From assembly GCF_020531965.1 (NCBI RefSeq), contig NZ_JAJAWH010000032.1, positions 1 to 41,602 of the forward strand: DNA of 41,602 nt, given 5' to 3'. Below the pieces are notes generated by a model. The model made no database searches. It was not told the DNA's origin and worked only from the letters and a program-made list of their open reading frames with translations. How positions within the stretch are numbered: the first letter of the stretch is position 1; each line of letters begins with the position of its first letter. The position numbers and the translations under genes were made by a program. Source of the DNA: Pseudorhizobium xiangyangii. GTDB lineage: Bacteria; Pseudomonadota; Alphaproteobacteria; Rhizobiales; Rhizobiaceae. Positions 16,315 through 24,824 of this stretch are shown here, in pieces.

Positions 16315-16707
16315 TCAGTTGCGCGTGCAGTACGCGATGATGATCTGGCCGACACCGGTTGTTGCGGCCGTGCCTGACAGGGCGACCGTGGCGGTGATTT
16401 CGGTATCGACGGCGACGTATTCGCTGACGGCCTCGTCCAGAGGGATGAGACCGGCAACGCCGAGAGCAAGATCGGTGCCGAACAGGTCATCGTCGGCAGC
16501 CGTGCCGATCTTGAGCGCGTTCGTGGTGGCGGCATTAAAGACGGTCGAGACGTTGACGCCCGAGATTGCCTTCATGATGACCGCGTGAGCCGGAAGAGTG
16601 CCGACCTGGATCACCTTGCCGTTGTCACCGAAGACGATATCCTTTCGGATATACTGGATGTCCTGGTACAGATCGTTCCGTGCAGGCTTCCTGTTATTCA
16701 GAGGCAT
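16315..16707 (-). CDS. Capsid-adjacent protein, possible head decoration
   Basis: 130 aa, beta-rich and Thr/Ala-rich (STVFNAATTNALKIGTAADDDLFGTDLALG...EITATVALSGTAATTGVGQIIIAY). It lies immediately downstream of the major capsid gene. The composition and position match the small proteins next to N4-gp56-type capsids, some of which decorate or stabilise the head. No direct family signature. Confidence 0.62.
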   Translation of the reverse strand: MPLNNRKPARNDLYQDIQYIRKDIVFGDNGKVIQVGTLPAHAVIMKAISGVNVSTVFNAATTNALKIGTAADDDLFGTDLALGVAGLIPLDEAVSEYVAVDTEITATVALSGTAATTGVGQIIIAYCTRN

Positions 16708-16770
16708 GGTTCTGCCCTTTCCTGTTGAATGAAACGAGAAAGGGGCGACCTAAGCCGCCCCATACCCTGA

Positions 16771-17928
16771 TCAGGCGTTGGATGCCGCCGAGACGAATCC
16801 GGTGAATACGCCCCACTGCTTCATTGCAGTGCCGTCCTGGATGCGCTTGAACATCTTGCCGACGCCGTAGGCCATTTCCGTGCCAACGCCAGTGATGAAG
16901 CCGTAGTCATCTTCCTTACGGAAGGTGGGCTTCGCCATCTGACCCCAGCCGAGGACAAGGGCCTGCTGACCGCAGAGGAAATACGGCTCGACGCGGGACG
17001 ACGAGGCGCCGGCCGTCAGAAGCGTGGTCCACACGCTGGTGACGTACTTGGAGATTTCCGGCACCTTGCGGATGATCACGCCGTCCCAGATCAGATCCCC
17101 ATCCTGGAAGAGAGGGTTCTTATCCATGCCGTTGCCTTCACGGGCGCGGGCATCGCGGTTTGCTGCGACGATGGTTGGGTCAGCCTTCAGATCGCGGAAG
17201 GCATTCGAGCCGACGAACATGACGTAGTATTCGTACCCGTCACGGGTCTTGTACGGCTTGATTGCCGGGTCGGCTAGTTCCGCCTGCGACTTTGCGAGCG
17301 ACACGACCTTGGCGGACATCTTGTCGTCCGTGGTGTCGATGTTGCCGAGAGCCGTAGCGTGGGTGGCATTGTAGTTCGATACCGCCGAACCGTAGAGGAC
17401 TCGGTCTTGGTTGTCCGCGTTCCAGGTGTTCTTCTGGGCCGTGGTGGCGTTCTCGTACTTGATGCCGTTGACGGTGTTGCCTTCGTCAGCGCCAAGGCCA
17501 ACCGGTGCGACTTCGGCGGGGAGAGCCATAAAGGCCTCCACGATATCGTCGCGCTGGCGCTCCTTGCCCCAATCCGAGAGAAGCGGACGGGCTTCACCGA
17601 AGATATCGGCAGAGTCCTTGTGCGTTTCGCTCTTCTTGGTGACGACGGCATGACGCGCCCAATCGATCCAGAGGCGCATGCCGTAGTTGTCGATCTTCTC
17701 TTCGTTGCCGACGAGAGTCCCGGTGCCCGTGCCACGGCCGCGAAGCTTAGTGACGAGCGGGATGTTCATCTGATCGCCGCCCTGCTTCAGCTCCTGCCGA
17801 ATGCGGATGATGGCGTTCAAGTCCTGCCCCATGTAGGGGGAGAACATGTTCTCGCGAACGAATTCGCGGTTGATCTCGCGCGTATAGCGAACGAGCTTGT
17901 TGTTGTCCTGAACCGTAGTGACGGCCAT
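16771..17928 (-). CDS. Major capsid protein (DUF4043 / N4-gp56 type)
   Basis: 385 aa. Features typical of the family: N-terminal VRENMFSPYMG, KQGGDQMNIPLVTKLRGRGTGTGTL, then MRLWIDWARHAVVTKKSE, and YVMFVGSNAFRDLKADP followed by NPLFQDGDLIWDGVIIRKVPEI and an AYGVGKMFKRIQDG C-terminus. It should form the HK97-fold head shell. The gene is directly downstream of the scaffold, as in P22, although P22's own coat protein is a different family. Ribosome-binding region AAGGAAT precedes ATG. Confidence 0.88.
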   Translation of the reverse strand: MAVTTVQDNNKLVRYTREINREFVRENMFSPYMGQDLNAIIRIRQELKQGGDQMNIPLVTKLRGRGTGTGTLVGNEEKIDNYGMRLWIDWARHAVVTKKSETHKDSADIFGEARPLLSDWGKERQRDDIVEAFMALPAEVAPVGLGADEGNTVNGIKYENATTAQKNTWNADNQDRVLYGSAVSNYNATHATALGNIDTTDDKMSAKVVSLAKSQAELADPAIKPYKTRDGYEYYVMFVGSNAFRDLKADPTIVAANRDARAREGNGMDKNPLFQDGDLIWDGVIIRKVPEISKYVTSVWTTLLTAGASSSRVEPYFLCGQQALVLGWGQMAKPTFRKEDDYGFITGVGTEMAYGVGKMFKRIQDGTAMKQWGVFTGFVSAASNA

Positions 17929-17966
17929 TGGTGGTATTCCTTCTGAGACGGGCGGCGCCTGTCAGG

Positions 17967-18857
17967 TCACCGCAGTGCTTGGCTGAACAAAGCCGCATCG
18001 CTCACGTCATTGTCGGCGGCGGTGTTTCCACCGGCCGGTAGACCGCTGAGAGACGGCGGCAGGCTGACTGCTGGTGCCGATCGGTTCGTATTGGATGTCG
18101 CCGTGCCACGGATGCGCTCAAGGATCTTCGCCTGTTCGGCTGGATCAGCGAGGCGTCGTTCGTACTCAGCCTGGAACCATGCATCCGGGTCATTGCCGAC
18201 CCGTCGAATGGCTTCCGACTGCTGGTGCCACTTCACCACTTCCTCGAACGGATGCCGCGACTGCAACACCTTCTGGATCACCTGCTGACCTTCGGGCGTG
18301 CGGGCTGCTTGTTCGAGTGCTTGCTTTGCAGCTTCGACCTTTTCAGCGCCGTATGTCTGGATTGCCATGTTCTCGGACATGAATTCCTTCATCTCCATGA
18401 TCTGGCTCTGCACGGGCGTGATCTGGTTTCTCAGGTAGCTATCCGGGTCATCCCAAAGGGTTGCCGGCTTCTCTTCCTGCTGCTGCTGTGCGGGCTGCTG
18501 GCGCTGCTGTGTGAGCGTTTGCAGTTGACCGCGCATTTCCGCGAGTTCGCGACGGAGAGCTTCGTTGGTTGACTCGGCTTCCTGGCGCTTCTGCCGCTCT
18601 TCCTGAACCGCACGTACCGGAACACCATTGTTCGGCTTGTCGTGGTGGGCAGGCTGAGCGGGGTCGATGACAGGCTCGGGTACCGCGGCAGTTTCCTGCC
18701 TTGGTGCGAACTTGCCGGTCTCATCTCGCGGCTGTGTGGTGGTGGCTTCGACAACCGGCAGGACTTCTGCAGGCTGCGTCACGGTAATGTCTGCTGGTCC
18801 GGTCGAGCCGGTGTCGTCAGACAACAGATCATCCAGTTCCGAATTTACATCGGCCAT
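17967..18857 (-). CDS. Scaffolding protein
   Basis: 296 aa, very acidic N-terminus (NSELDDLLSDD), Pro-rich linker, then a long coiled coil from about residue 83 (VQEERQKRQEAESTNEALRRELAEMRGQLQ) with a poly-Gln stretch, and a helical C-terminus. This charge pattern and the location between portal and capsid genes are those of podoviral scaffolding proteins, which template procapsid assembly and then leave. ATCTGGAGA is the ribosome-binding site. Confidence 0.8.
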   Translation of the reverse strand: MADVNSELDDLLSDDTGSTGPADITVTQPAEVLPVVEATTTQPRDETGKFAPRQETAAVPEPVIDPAQPAHHDKPNNGVPVRAVQEERQKRQEAESTNEALRRELAEMRGQLQTLTQQRQQPAQQQQEEKPATLWDDPDSYLRNQITPVQSQIMEMKEFMSENMAIQTYGAEKVEAAKQALEQAARTPEGQQVIQKVLQSRHPFEEVVKWHQQSEAIRRVGNDPDAWFQAEYERRLADPAEQAKILERIRGTATSNTNRSAPAVSLPPSLSGLPAGGNTAADNDVSDAALFSQALR

Positions 18858-19024
18858 TTCAATCTCCAGATATCGTGGGAGTCACGGATCGCCCGGTGCC
18901 CGGCGGCGGCTGTTCGCCCGTCTAGTCGGCGGCACTCTTGCTTGAATGACGGTCAAGCTGCCGATAGTCGCCCTTTGAGGATGGCGGCTCCTATGCTATG
19001 GCTTCAGGCAACCCGGAGGCCGCT

Positions 19025-19231
19025 ATGAAGCCATATTCAAACATCGACTACGCTCAGCGGCTTGTGCCGGATGACGTTTTCGATGAATTGCGGGATTCAT
19101 CTACCCAATTTTCACCGGGGTTGATCGAAAAGTACCGAAGCGAGGCATCCCCACCTTTGCAGGCCAATCGGATTAAGCCCCTGCATTCTGGCGTGACATT
19201 TCCCGGCGCTGGGTCATGTCGGCCTGCTTGA
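19025..19231 (+). CDS. Plus-strand small ORF overlapping the portal gene end
   Basis: 68 aa beginning MKPYSNIDYAQRLVPDDVFDEL, preceded by GGAGG with five-base spacing. It lies opposite the late operon in the scaffold-portal gap and its last 59 bases run antisense to the portal 3' end. The first 45 residues look protein-like; the tail within the portal overlap looks less so. It may be a moron. No family recognised. Confidence 0.5.
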   Translation: MKPYSNIDYAQRLVPDDVFDELRDSSTQFSPGLIEKYRSEASPPLQANRIKPLHSGVTFPGAGSCRPA

Positions 19232-21188
19232 AGGCGAAACGTTCATCGCGGCTGCGCTCTGCCTCGATCTGGCTATTCCTCACCTCCACGGGTTTCAGCG
19301 AGGTTTCCGTGCGGATCTTGTCCGTCTCGGCTACCGTCTTGTCCGTGGCTGCGTTCTTGTTGCGGAGATCAGCCAACGCCGTAGCAATCTCGATCTCGCT
19401 CGGACCTTGCTGGGGTTGGCCCATGCCGGCCGCTCCAGCGTCCGCCAGAGCCTTTTGCGCCTGAGCTTCCTTCAGCATGGCGGATGCGCGCTTATCGGCC
19501 ACCTCTGCCTCTGCGCCGGCCATTGCCAGCGGGTTAGGCTGCGCTGCCTGCTGCTGCGCCTCATTGAGGATGTCCATGGCCCGCTTCTTGACCTTGCCCT
19601 GTAGTGGGGAAAGCTCGATCAGCAGTTGAGGCGGGACGTTCTGTCCCTTCGTTGCCATGATCGAGAGCGTGTCGTACGCGTCCTGCTGCATGTTGATGGT
19701 GTCTGGGCCTTCATCAATGATGATATCAACGTCAAGAGCACCAAGAGCGTTCACAAGCGTTGGCTGGCCCGTCATCGGGTCAACGGCCAACTGGTTCACG
19801 GCGAAGAACTGAGCCAACCCCTCATCGTCGGTGACGCGGATCCACTTTTCACCGGTCCAGAACTCCTGCACGGCGTTCCAGAGTGCCCGGTAGACGCGAA
19901 GCTTCCAGCCGCGGAAGGCGAGTAGGTACGGCCCAAGCTCGGCAATACCCGCCTGCTGCTGGATCTGCATCGCACGGCCTGACATCTTATCGACGCCCTG
20001 TCCGATCAGTGCCGGGTTGAATCCGTAGTTCTCGATCTCGTTCTTGGCGTCTTCAAGGAACGCAAGCTGGCCCTGCAGCTCCTGCCCCTTGGCGCCGTCA
20101 TCGAACGATGGAGGATTATCCCCGACGTATTCAATCACGCCGTCTGGTCGGGCCGCTTCCCTGCGTAGTTTCTCTGTATCTTCGCCTGTCCCCTTTTGGA
20201 TAATCATCCGGCGGCTATTGAGGACGTGCAGCCCCTTGGACCGACGCTGATTGATCTCGTCCTGGCTGGAGCGCATGTTGCGAACGAACCCGTACCGATC
20301 GCCCTCGTGGTCGATGTTGGCCGAGTACATGATGTATTTACAGATCGTGCGGCCCTTCTCATCCTTGAACGGAGAGATGCCCTCAGCAAGTGTCACAGCG
20401 CCCGTGTAGATGCAGTAGTGCCAGTTGCCGCCCTTGATGAACCAGTGATCGATGATGCGAACCCGAGTGCCCTTGTCGCCCGTGCTGATCCACTTGTTGT
20501 CAGTATCCGGGTTGCTGGTTAGGTCAGAGCCAGACTGAAGCGATTCCCGAAGGGCTTGCTCGCTGTCCGGGAACATCTCGATAGCCGCGTCAATATCAGA
20601 CCACTTGCCGACACCCATGTAGCGGGCATCTGAGAAATCCCACTTGAGAGAGCGCGGGTCGTAGAAGAACGACGACGGGTCAACGTCCTGCAGGCCAACG
20701 TCCACGCCATCCCTCCCCTGCACAAGCGTAATCTCAACGCCTGCAAGGCCATCAACCGCGCCATTCATGCCGGAGACGGAAGACTTCGTCGGCCATTCCT
20801 GTTCGTCGCAGACAAAGCGCAGGACAGCAGTGGCAATCTCTGCGCCTTCCTCATGCTTCGGGGTGCGGGGGAAGCCGCGGGGATCCTGCCTCTGCCGCTC
20901 CAGAAGGCCCACAACCGCGTTGATCTTGCGACCGATGCGATTGTAGATCACCGGGGGCTGACGGCGCTGGCGAAGCTTCTTGATCTGCTCGTCGGTCAGC
21001 TGGGCGCCGTGATAGTACCGGCGGGCTTCCTGCTGTTCCTTGATTTCCTCGTTCTTCTGTTCGAGGTAGGCGAGATACTCCTTCTTGCGCGTGGCGTGAG
21101 CATCGCCCGTGCTGGCTGCCGGAGCCTGTGCCGGCCCGCTGCCTTGCGCATAGCCTGAATGATTTGCCAGCATCAGTAGGTCATCCAA
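19173..21188 (-). CDS. Portal protein, P22-like
   Basis: 671 aa, close to the ~700 aa of P22-type portals. Signatures include an N-terminal helical region, PPVIYNRIGRKINAVVGLLERQRQDPRGFPRT, DGLAGVEITL, VDPSSFFYDPRSLKWDFSDARYMGVGKW, DHEGDRYGFVRNMRSSQDEINQRRSK, and GRAMQIQQQAG. It forms the dodecameric DNA entry channel and binds terminase. The C-terminal ~100 residues are Ala/Gln-rich helix, as in portals with a barrel. It overlaps the terminase gene by 16 bases. Confidence 0.88.
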   Translation of the reverse strand: MDDLLMLANHSGYAQGSGPAQAPAASTGDAHATRKKEYLAYLEQKNEEIKEQQEARRYYHGAQLTDEQIKKLRQRRQPPVIYNRIGRKINAVVGLLERQRQDPRGFPRTPKHEEGAEIATAVLRFVCDEQEWPTKSSVSGMNGAVDGLAGVEITLVQGRDGVDVGLQDVDPSSFFYDPRSLKWDFSDARYMGVGKWSDIDAAIEMFPDSEQALRESLQSGSDLTSNPDTDNKWISTGDKGTRVRIIDHWFIKGGNWHYCIYTGAVTLAEGISPFKDEKGRTICKYIMYSANIDHEGDRYGFVRNMRSSQDEINQRRSKGLHVLNSRRMIIQKGTGEDTEKLRREAARPDGVIEYVGDNPPSFDDGAKGQELQGQLAFLEDAKNEIENYGFNPALIGQGVDKMSGRAMQIQQQAGIAELGPYLLAFRGWKLRVYRALWNAVQEFWTGEKWIRVTDDEGLAQFFAVNQLAVDPMTGQPTLVNALGALDVDIIIDEGPDTINMQQDAYDTLSIMATKGQNVPPQLLIELSPLQGKVKKRAMDILNEAQQQAAQPNPLAMAGAEAEVADKRASAMLKEAQAQKALADAGAAGMGQPQQGPSEIEIATALADLRNKNAATDKTVAETDKIRTETSLKPVEVRNSQIEAERSRDERFAFKQADMTQRREMSRQNAGA

Positions 21189-22768
21189 TCATTGTCGGCC
21201 TCAACAGGCCGGTGTGAGCGGTAATCGTCTGGCTTCTTCGGTCCATCAGGCGGGGATGCCGCGTTTGGCTGCCACATCCTGTCGAGGAGCTGCCCGATAA
21301 GCCCGAGCATATCCACCTGGTCATCGTTCTTGCCGGCGGGGAACGTCAGTAGTTCCGATACGAACTGCTCGTACCAAGTCGCGTCCGTTGGAACGTACAG
21401 CCCGTCCAGAGCCATGCGACCGCGGATCGACTGAGCGCGGATTGCCTTGTCGCCTCTGGTCGGGAAGGCCTCAGTGACCACCCAAGACTTGCGCTCTCTC
21501 ATCCGGCGATCACGGAAGGGACCCACGCCTGATTTGATCTGTCCGGTTTCCTCTGCCCATCCAGACGGTTTCCAGTGCAGGACCATGTCGCAGAAGGCCT
21601 CAATCCACTGATCTGAAGACGCTTGCTTGCGCCACAGATCGAGCAGCCACATGCGGCCCAGACTATCGAGTCCGATAACACCGTGAACCGTGTAGTCTCC
21701 ACCGTTGGCCGTTACCGCGTAGTCAGAGCCCCCATAGATGGATAGCGTTTCCTTCGCCGGCAGATCCTTGAGCAGGCACGGCCGAAGCCACGCGGCCTTG
21801 AACAGACCGCCTTCACGGGGCGCCGGCCGTTGCTGGAACTGACCAGCAACCGCATAGGCATCCATGACCTTCTTGTCCCGCTCGACCACTTCACGAGGGA
21901 AGCGCTCGGGAAACAGAAGCTCACCATCGGACTTGCGAGGGTCTTCAAAGCCAATAGAGGTATAGCACTTGCGCTCTGGCTCGAACTCCATCGGGAGCAT
22001 CAGGTGCTCGTAACCGAAGTCATTCGCCATGATCAGGCCGGACACATCCTCCTCATGCAGTCGCTGCATGACCACGACGATGGCCGATCGATCCGGGTTG
22101 TTCAGTCGGGTTGGGACGGATTCACGGAAGGTCGAATTAACGCTCTCGCGCTCTGCATCCGAATTGGCACTATCCACCGACAACGGGTCATCGATCAGTA
22201 CTCGGTCACCACGGGAGCCGGTCAGGCCCGTGAAGGCCATTGCCTCGCGAAACCCGGTCGCCGTGTTCTCGAACTTCGTCTTGGCGTTCTGGTCGCTGGT
22301 GAGCTCGACCTGTCGACCCCAGCGCTCCTGGTACCACTCCGAGGTGATCAGCCGGCGCATCTTCAGGTTATCGCGAATCGCCAGCGGCAGACTGTGCGAT
22401 GTCCCGAGATACCGCATGAACGGCATCCCCTTCGGACCCCACTCCCATGCAGGCCACATCACGCCAACGGACATGGACTTCATCGTGCCAGGCGGGATGT
22501 TGATCAGAAGCCGGAGGATATCCCCGGTGCTGACAGCCTCCAGATGGTCGCTGATGGCGTCCAGATGCCAGCCATGGCGATACTGCTGCCCAGGCTCCAG
22601 CACGTGCCACGCCGCCTTGGTGAAGGATGACAGGGATACGCTAGACCGCTCTATGTCCCTGTCAAGGTTCCTCTGCGCTTCCCGCGTCTGGCGCTGCTGG
22701 GCTATCGCCTCCAATAAGCCCGAGCTTCTGGAGAACGGGATATGCTGCTTCGAGAGATGCAAGCTCAT
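21173..22768 (-). CDS. Terminase large subunit
   Basis: 531 aa. A Walker A-like motif NIPPGTMKS lies at ~90-98 and a Walker B VLIDDP at ~190-195, with the MQRLHEEDVSG coupling segment after it. The C-terminal nuclease domain has SIYGGSDYAV (first Asp), and the late NDDQVDMLGL supplies the further acidic residues. It powers genome packaging and cuts concatemers. Its start overlaps the small terminase gene by 107 bases; both frames look coding there, but an internal start for this protein cannot be excluded. Confidence 0.9.
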   Translation of the reverse strand: MSLHLSKQHIPFSRSSGLLEAIAQQRQTREAQRNLDRDIERSSVSLSSFTKAAWHVLEPGQQYRHGWHLDAISDHLEAVSTGDILRLLINIPPGTMKSMSVGVMWPAWEWGPKGMPFMRYLGTSHSLPLAIRDNLKMRRLITSEWYQERWGRQVELTSDQNAKTKFENTATGFREAMAFTGLTGSRGDRVLIDDPLSVDSANSDAERESVNSTFRESVPTRLNNPDRSAIVVVMQRLHEEDVSGLIMANDFGYEHLMLPMEFEPERKCYTSIGFEDPRKSDGELLFPERFPREVVERDKKVMDAYAVAGQFQQRPAPREGGLFKAAWLRPCLLKDLPAKETLSIYGGSDYAVTANGGDYTVHGVIGLDSLGRMWLLDLWRKQASSDQWIEAFCDMVLHWKPSGWAEETGQIKSGVGPFRDRRMRERKSWVVTEAFPTRGDKAIRAQSIRGRMALDGLYVPTDATWYEQFVSELLTFPAGKNDDQVDMLGLIGQLLDRMWQPNAASPPDGPKKPDDYRSHRPVEADNDWMTY

Positions 22769-23153
22769 CGTCGGTCAGCGCTTCCAATTGCTTTGCGGTG
22801 ATCTGCACCACTTGAATGGTGCCGGTTATGCGGCGGTGTTCACTCCCCAAACCGAAGAGCTTCGCCTTTCCCATTGTGGCGCTCACAGCAGCGCTTGACT
22901 GCTTTTCGGCTAGAGCTATAGCCCGAGCCTCCTCAAGCTCGTCTGCGAGGCTCTGTACGGTGATCTCGGCGCGCTTAACGGCCTTGGACTGGATCTCGAC
23001 AACCCGATCTGAAATGTTCTGATTTGTTCTAAGGGTTGAGGCGTTCCCGCGGTGTGGCTGATAGCCTGCAGCCGCGTATGCATCGTCTTGGTTCATGCCC
23101 TTTGCAAGAGCCTGAGCGAATGCCTCGTGTTTGGCGTTGCGGAGGACTGGCAT
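22662..23153 (-). CDS. Terminase small subunit
   Basis: 163 aa. Residues ~1-45 (RNAKHEAFAQALAKGMNQDDAYAAAGYQPHRGNAS) are the typical DNA-binding HTH of small terminases, then a coiled coil (VQSLADELEEARAIALAEKQ), a short beta segment (TGTIQVVQITAKQLEAL) and an acidic tail. The ATG at 23153 was preferred to 23180 because it begins two bases after the preceding stop. It selects phage DNA for packaging with the large subunit. Confidence 0.87.
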   Translation of the reverse strand: MPVLRNAKHEAFAQALAKGMNQDDAYAAAGYQPHRGNASTLRTNQNISDRVVEIQSKAVKRAEITVQSLADELEEARAIALAEKQSSAAVSATMGKAKLFGLGSEHRRITGTIQVVQITAKQLEALTDDELASLEAAYPVLQKLGLIGGDSPAAPDAGSAEEP

Positions 23154-23155
23154 GA

Positions 23156-23359
23156 TTACACAGCCACCCTTGTTCCCCATGGCATGTCGATATGCTTTGG
23201 GGTGATTGCAGCCATGAAAGCCGCCTTTGTCTCTGTTCCGCCAAGGAGGGTGTAGGTCTGCCCGCTCTTGAGCACCACGCCCACGTTGTGGCCGAAGTCA
23301 TCGACCCTCTCGACGCTATCCAGATTGAACCATTGCTGGCTGTTGGCGCGGAACATCAT
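23156..23359 (-). CDS. Small beta-rich hypothetical protein
   Basis: 67 aa: WFNLDSVERVDDFGHNVGVVLKSGQTYTLLGG pattern, a compact beta domain of the kind seen in short LytTR- or FlbD-like phage proteins, then a C-terminal helix. Its start overlaps the previous stop (TGATG) and its stop lies two bases before the small terminase, so it is part of the packaging operon. Function unknown. Confidence 0.62.
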   Translation of the reverse strand: MMFRANSQQWFNLDSVERVDDFGHNVGVVLKSGQTYTLLGGTETKAAFMAAITPKHIDMPWGTRVAV

Positions 23360-23481
23360 CAGGCCACTGCCTCAATCTCATCCGCGAACACCCACCGGTC
23401 CGAGATCCGAACCATAAGCCGTCCGTCTGGCGATCCGCGCTCTGCGCCTACCGTGCCGAGTTTCGTCTTCATGCCGATCAT
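23359..23481 (-). CDS. 40-aa phage protein upstream of terminase
   Basis: A very short gene starting MIGMKTKLGTVGAERGSPDG and ending in WVFADEIEAVA. AGGAG lies six bases before the ATG, and the stop overlaps the next start (TGATG). The spacing and coupling support translation. No family or function recognised. Confidence 0.6.
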   Translation of the reverse strand: MIGMKTKLGTVGAERGSPDGRLMVRISDRWVFADEIEAVA

Positions 23482-23506
23482 TTGAGGCTCCTGAGCAAAA
23501 TCATTC

Positions 23507-23968
23507 CTACTTGGGGGCGCCTATTGGGGGCCACGCTATCCCCTTGCGCTTTGCGTACTTCCTCGTCCGATTGGCAAGCGGCTGCGCGATGTCGTGCCAA
23601 GGGCGGTCGTCTCTGGGTTTCTGATTGCCGTAAACGATCTTTGCCACTTCAACCCACGGAAGGCCGCTTTCAGCCTTTAGATCATAAGCGCGTTGGCACT
23701 CGGCATCAGCTTCGGCCCTCTTTCCCGCCAGGCTGTTCCATCTATCGATATTGCGCTCAACACTCATACCGTGGATGCGCATGTGGTCTATGCCGTCGAT
23801 CAAAACCAAGTTCGTCGGTTCGTCGTTCGAATGGTTGCCGTCCATGTGATGGACATGGAACCCGTCGCGTAGGCGCTCCCTCATCCACGCTTCCGTCCGT
23901 TCTGGATGGGAGGATAGCCATGCGTAGTGATAGCTTTGGAGGCCCTTGATGCGAACGTTGCTATTCAT
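23507..23968 (-). CDS. HNH endonuclease
   Basis: 153 aa. Residues 37-70 carry an HNH motif: HVHHMDGNHSNDEPTNLVLI with His40/His41, Asn53, then DHMRIHG with His62/His66. HNH proteins beside terminase are widespread in phages and can be required for packaging cleavage. The C-terminal part is basic (NRTRKYAKRKG), suiting DNA binding. GAGGG lies upstream of the ATG. Confidence 0.82.
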   Translation of the reverse strand: MNSNVRIKGLQSYHYAWLSSHPERTEAWMRERLRDGFHVHHMDGNHSNDEPTNLVLIDGIDHMRIHGMSVERNIDRWNSLAGKRAEADAECQRAYDLKAESGLPWVEVAKIVYGNQKPRDDRPWHDIAQPLANRTRKYAKRKGIAWPPIGAPK

Positions 23969-23972
23969 CTAG

Positions 23973-24055
23973 TTGTGAAACCCTCTTCCGTCCCGGTCGA
24001 TTTCACAATATCAGTGATACTTACCCCTATCAACAAACATCACAAGGAATGTGAT
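23973..24055. promoter_or_regulatory. Two inverted repeats upstream of small HTH gene
   Basis: TTGTGAAA (23973-23980) pairs with TTTCACAA (24001-24008), and ATCACA (24039-24044) pairs with TGTGAT (24050-24055) around an AGGAA loop that is also the ribosome-binding site for the gene at 24057. They could be operators for the HTH protein or an mRNA hairpin. A further GTGAT half site lies at about 24014. Function is inferred. Confidence 0.4.
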
Positions 24056-24056
24056 C

Positions 24057-24233
24057 ATGACACCCCAATCTATGCGGTCCTGGCTTGCCGCGATGAAGAT
24101 CAGCTCCGCTGAGGGCGCCCGTCTTCTCGGCGTCCATGCCAACACAATGACGAAGTACAAGAACGAGGGAGCGCCGCAGCACGTAGCTCTTGCCTGCGCT
24201 GCGCTCTATCATCGTCTTGAGCCGTGGAAGTAA
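24057..24233 (+). CDS. Small HTH (Cro/XRE-like) protein
   Basis: 58 aa from the ATG at 24057 (a GTG two codons upstream is possible). SAEGARLLGVHANTMTKYKNEGAP is a helix-turn-helix of the Cro/CI class. It is a plus-strand gene placed between HNH and a small membrane protein, in the early/late boundary. Palindromes lie directly upstream, suggesting autoregulation. Confidence 0.7.
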   Translation: MTPQSMRSWLAAMKISSAEGARLLGVHANTMTKYKNEGAPQHVALACAALYHRLEPWK

Positions 24234-24267
24234 TGAATCCCGCCACGCGGCCGCTCGCAAATAAGTT

Positions 24268-24495
24268 CTAAGAACCCGCTGCGAACCGCACCACTTTTAG
24301 AACAATCACGCCGAGCATGGGCGCTGCAAAGCACATCATCGCCACCATCATGCAGAATTCGGAACGCTCTCTGAGGATGCGCTTCCGTTCCCGGCTTGCG
24401 GCTATCTTCGGCTCGACCTCACGCTTGACGCGCTCTAGCTCTGCCAGGCTGGCGTTGTATTCGTCTTGAGCATCTCGTACCGCCTGCCAACTCAT
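24268..24495 (-). CDS. Coiled-coil single-TM small protein
   Basis: 75 aa: coiled coil (AVRDAQDEYNASLAELERVKREVEPKIAASRERKR) followed by a hydrophobic segment near residues 50-68 (FCMMVAMMCFAAPMLGVIVLKVV) and a short tail. The ATG at 24495 follows GGAG; longer frames lack this. It may be the first gene of the leftward late transcript, downstream of the terminator at 24794. Function unknown. Confidence 0.65.
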   Translation of the reverse strand: MSWQAVRDAQDEYNASLAELERVKREVEPKIAASRERKRILRERSEFCMMVAMMCFAAPMLGVIVLKVVRFAAGS

Positions 24496-24577
24496 GATCG
24501 ATGCTCCGATCTGCCCACCGCTTGCGTCAAAGGCTGCGATTTGGTTCCTTGAAATTCCGACCAACAAGGAGACGGCC

Positions 24578-24769
24578 ATGTGGCTTTCGCTGACAACAGT
24601 TACAGGAACCAAAATGCTAGCTCATAGCGACCGCATAGGAGGCATATGGGAACAAGCGGATGGAAGCTCGATGCTTCGAATTGACGGCCAAGACGTCTAC
24701 GTCCGCGAAACCTACGCCAACATATCAGGCACGCTTCTGGTTCCACCTAACCGCGCTGGCCAAGCTTGA
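24578..24769 (+). CDS. Small FlbD-like beta protein
   Basis: 63 aa, MWLSLTTVTGTKMLAHSD...IDGQDVYVRETYANI. The alternating hydrophobic pattern and the VRET box resemble the short FlbD-like beta fold, but no function follows from this. AAGGAG is six bases before ATG. Divergent from the gene at 24268-24495, on the plus strand between the early terminator and the late genes. Confidence 0.6.
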   Translation: MWLSLTTVTGTKMLAHSDRIGGIWEQADGSSMLRIDGQDVYVRETYANISGTLLVPPNRAGQA

Positions 24770-24787
24770 GCGGCAAGCTGTCTATAT

Positions 24788-24824
24788 AGAAAACCCCGCC
24801 ACCAGATGACGGTCTGGGGCGGGG
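24788..24824 (-). terminator. Strong intrinsic terminator of the leftward early transcript
   Basis: On the minus strand the stem is CCCCGCC-CCAGA / TCTGG-GGCGGGG (12 bp with one bulge; arms 24794-24806 and 24813-24824), followed by TTTTCTATATA. GC-rich stem plus U-tract is a textbook Rho-independent terminator. It closes the early operon and the structured RNA, and lies ahead of the late genes. Confidence 0.88.

Noticed and set aside
21830-22898. Plus-strand ORFs of 266 and 289 codons opposite the large terminase
   Set aside because: Both are antisense to a clear terminase with intact motifs; composition is typical of reverse-strand shadow frames.
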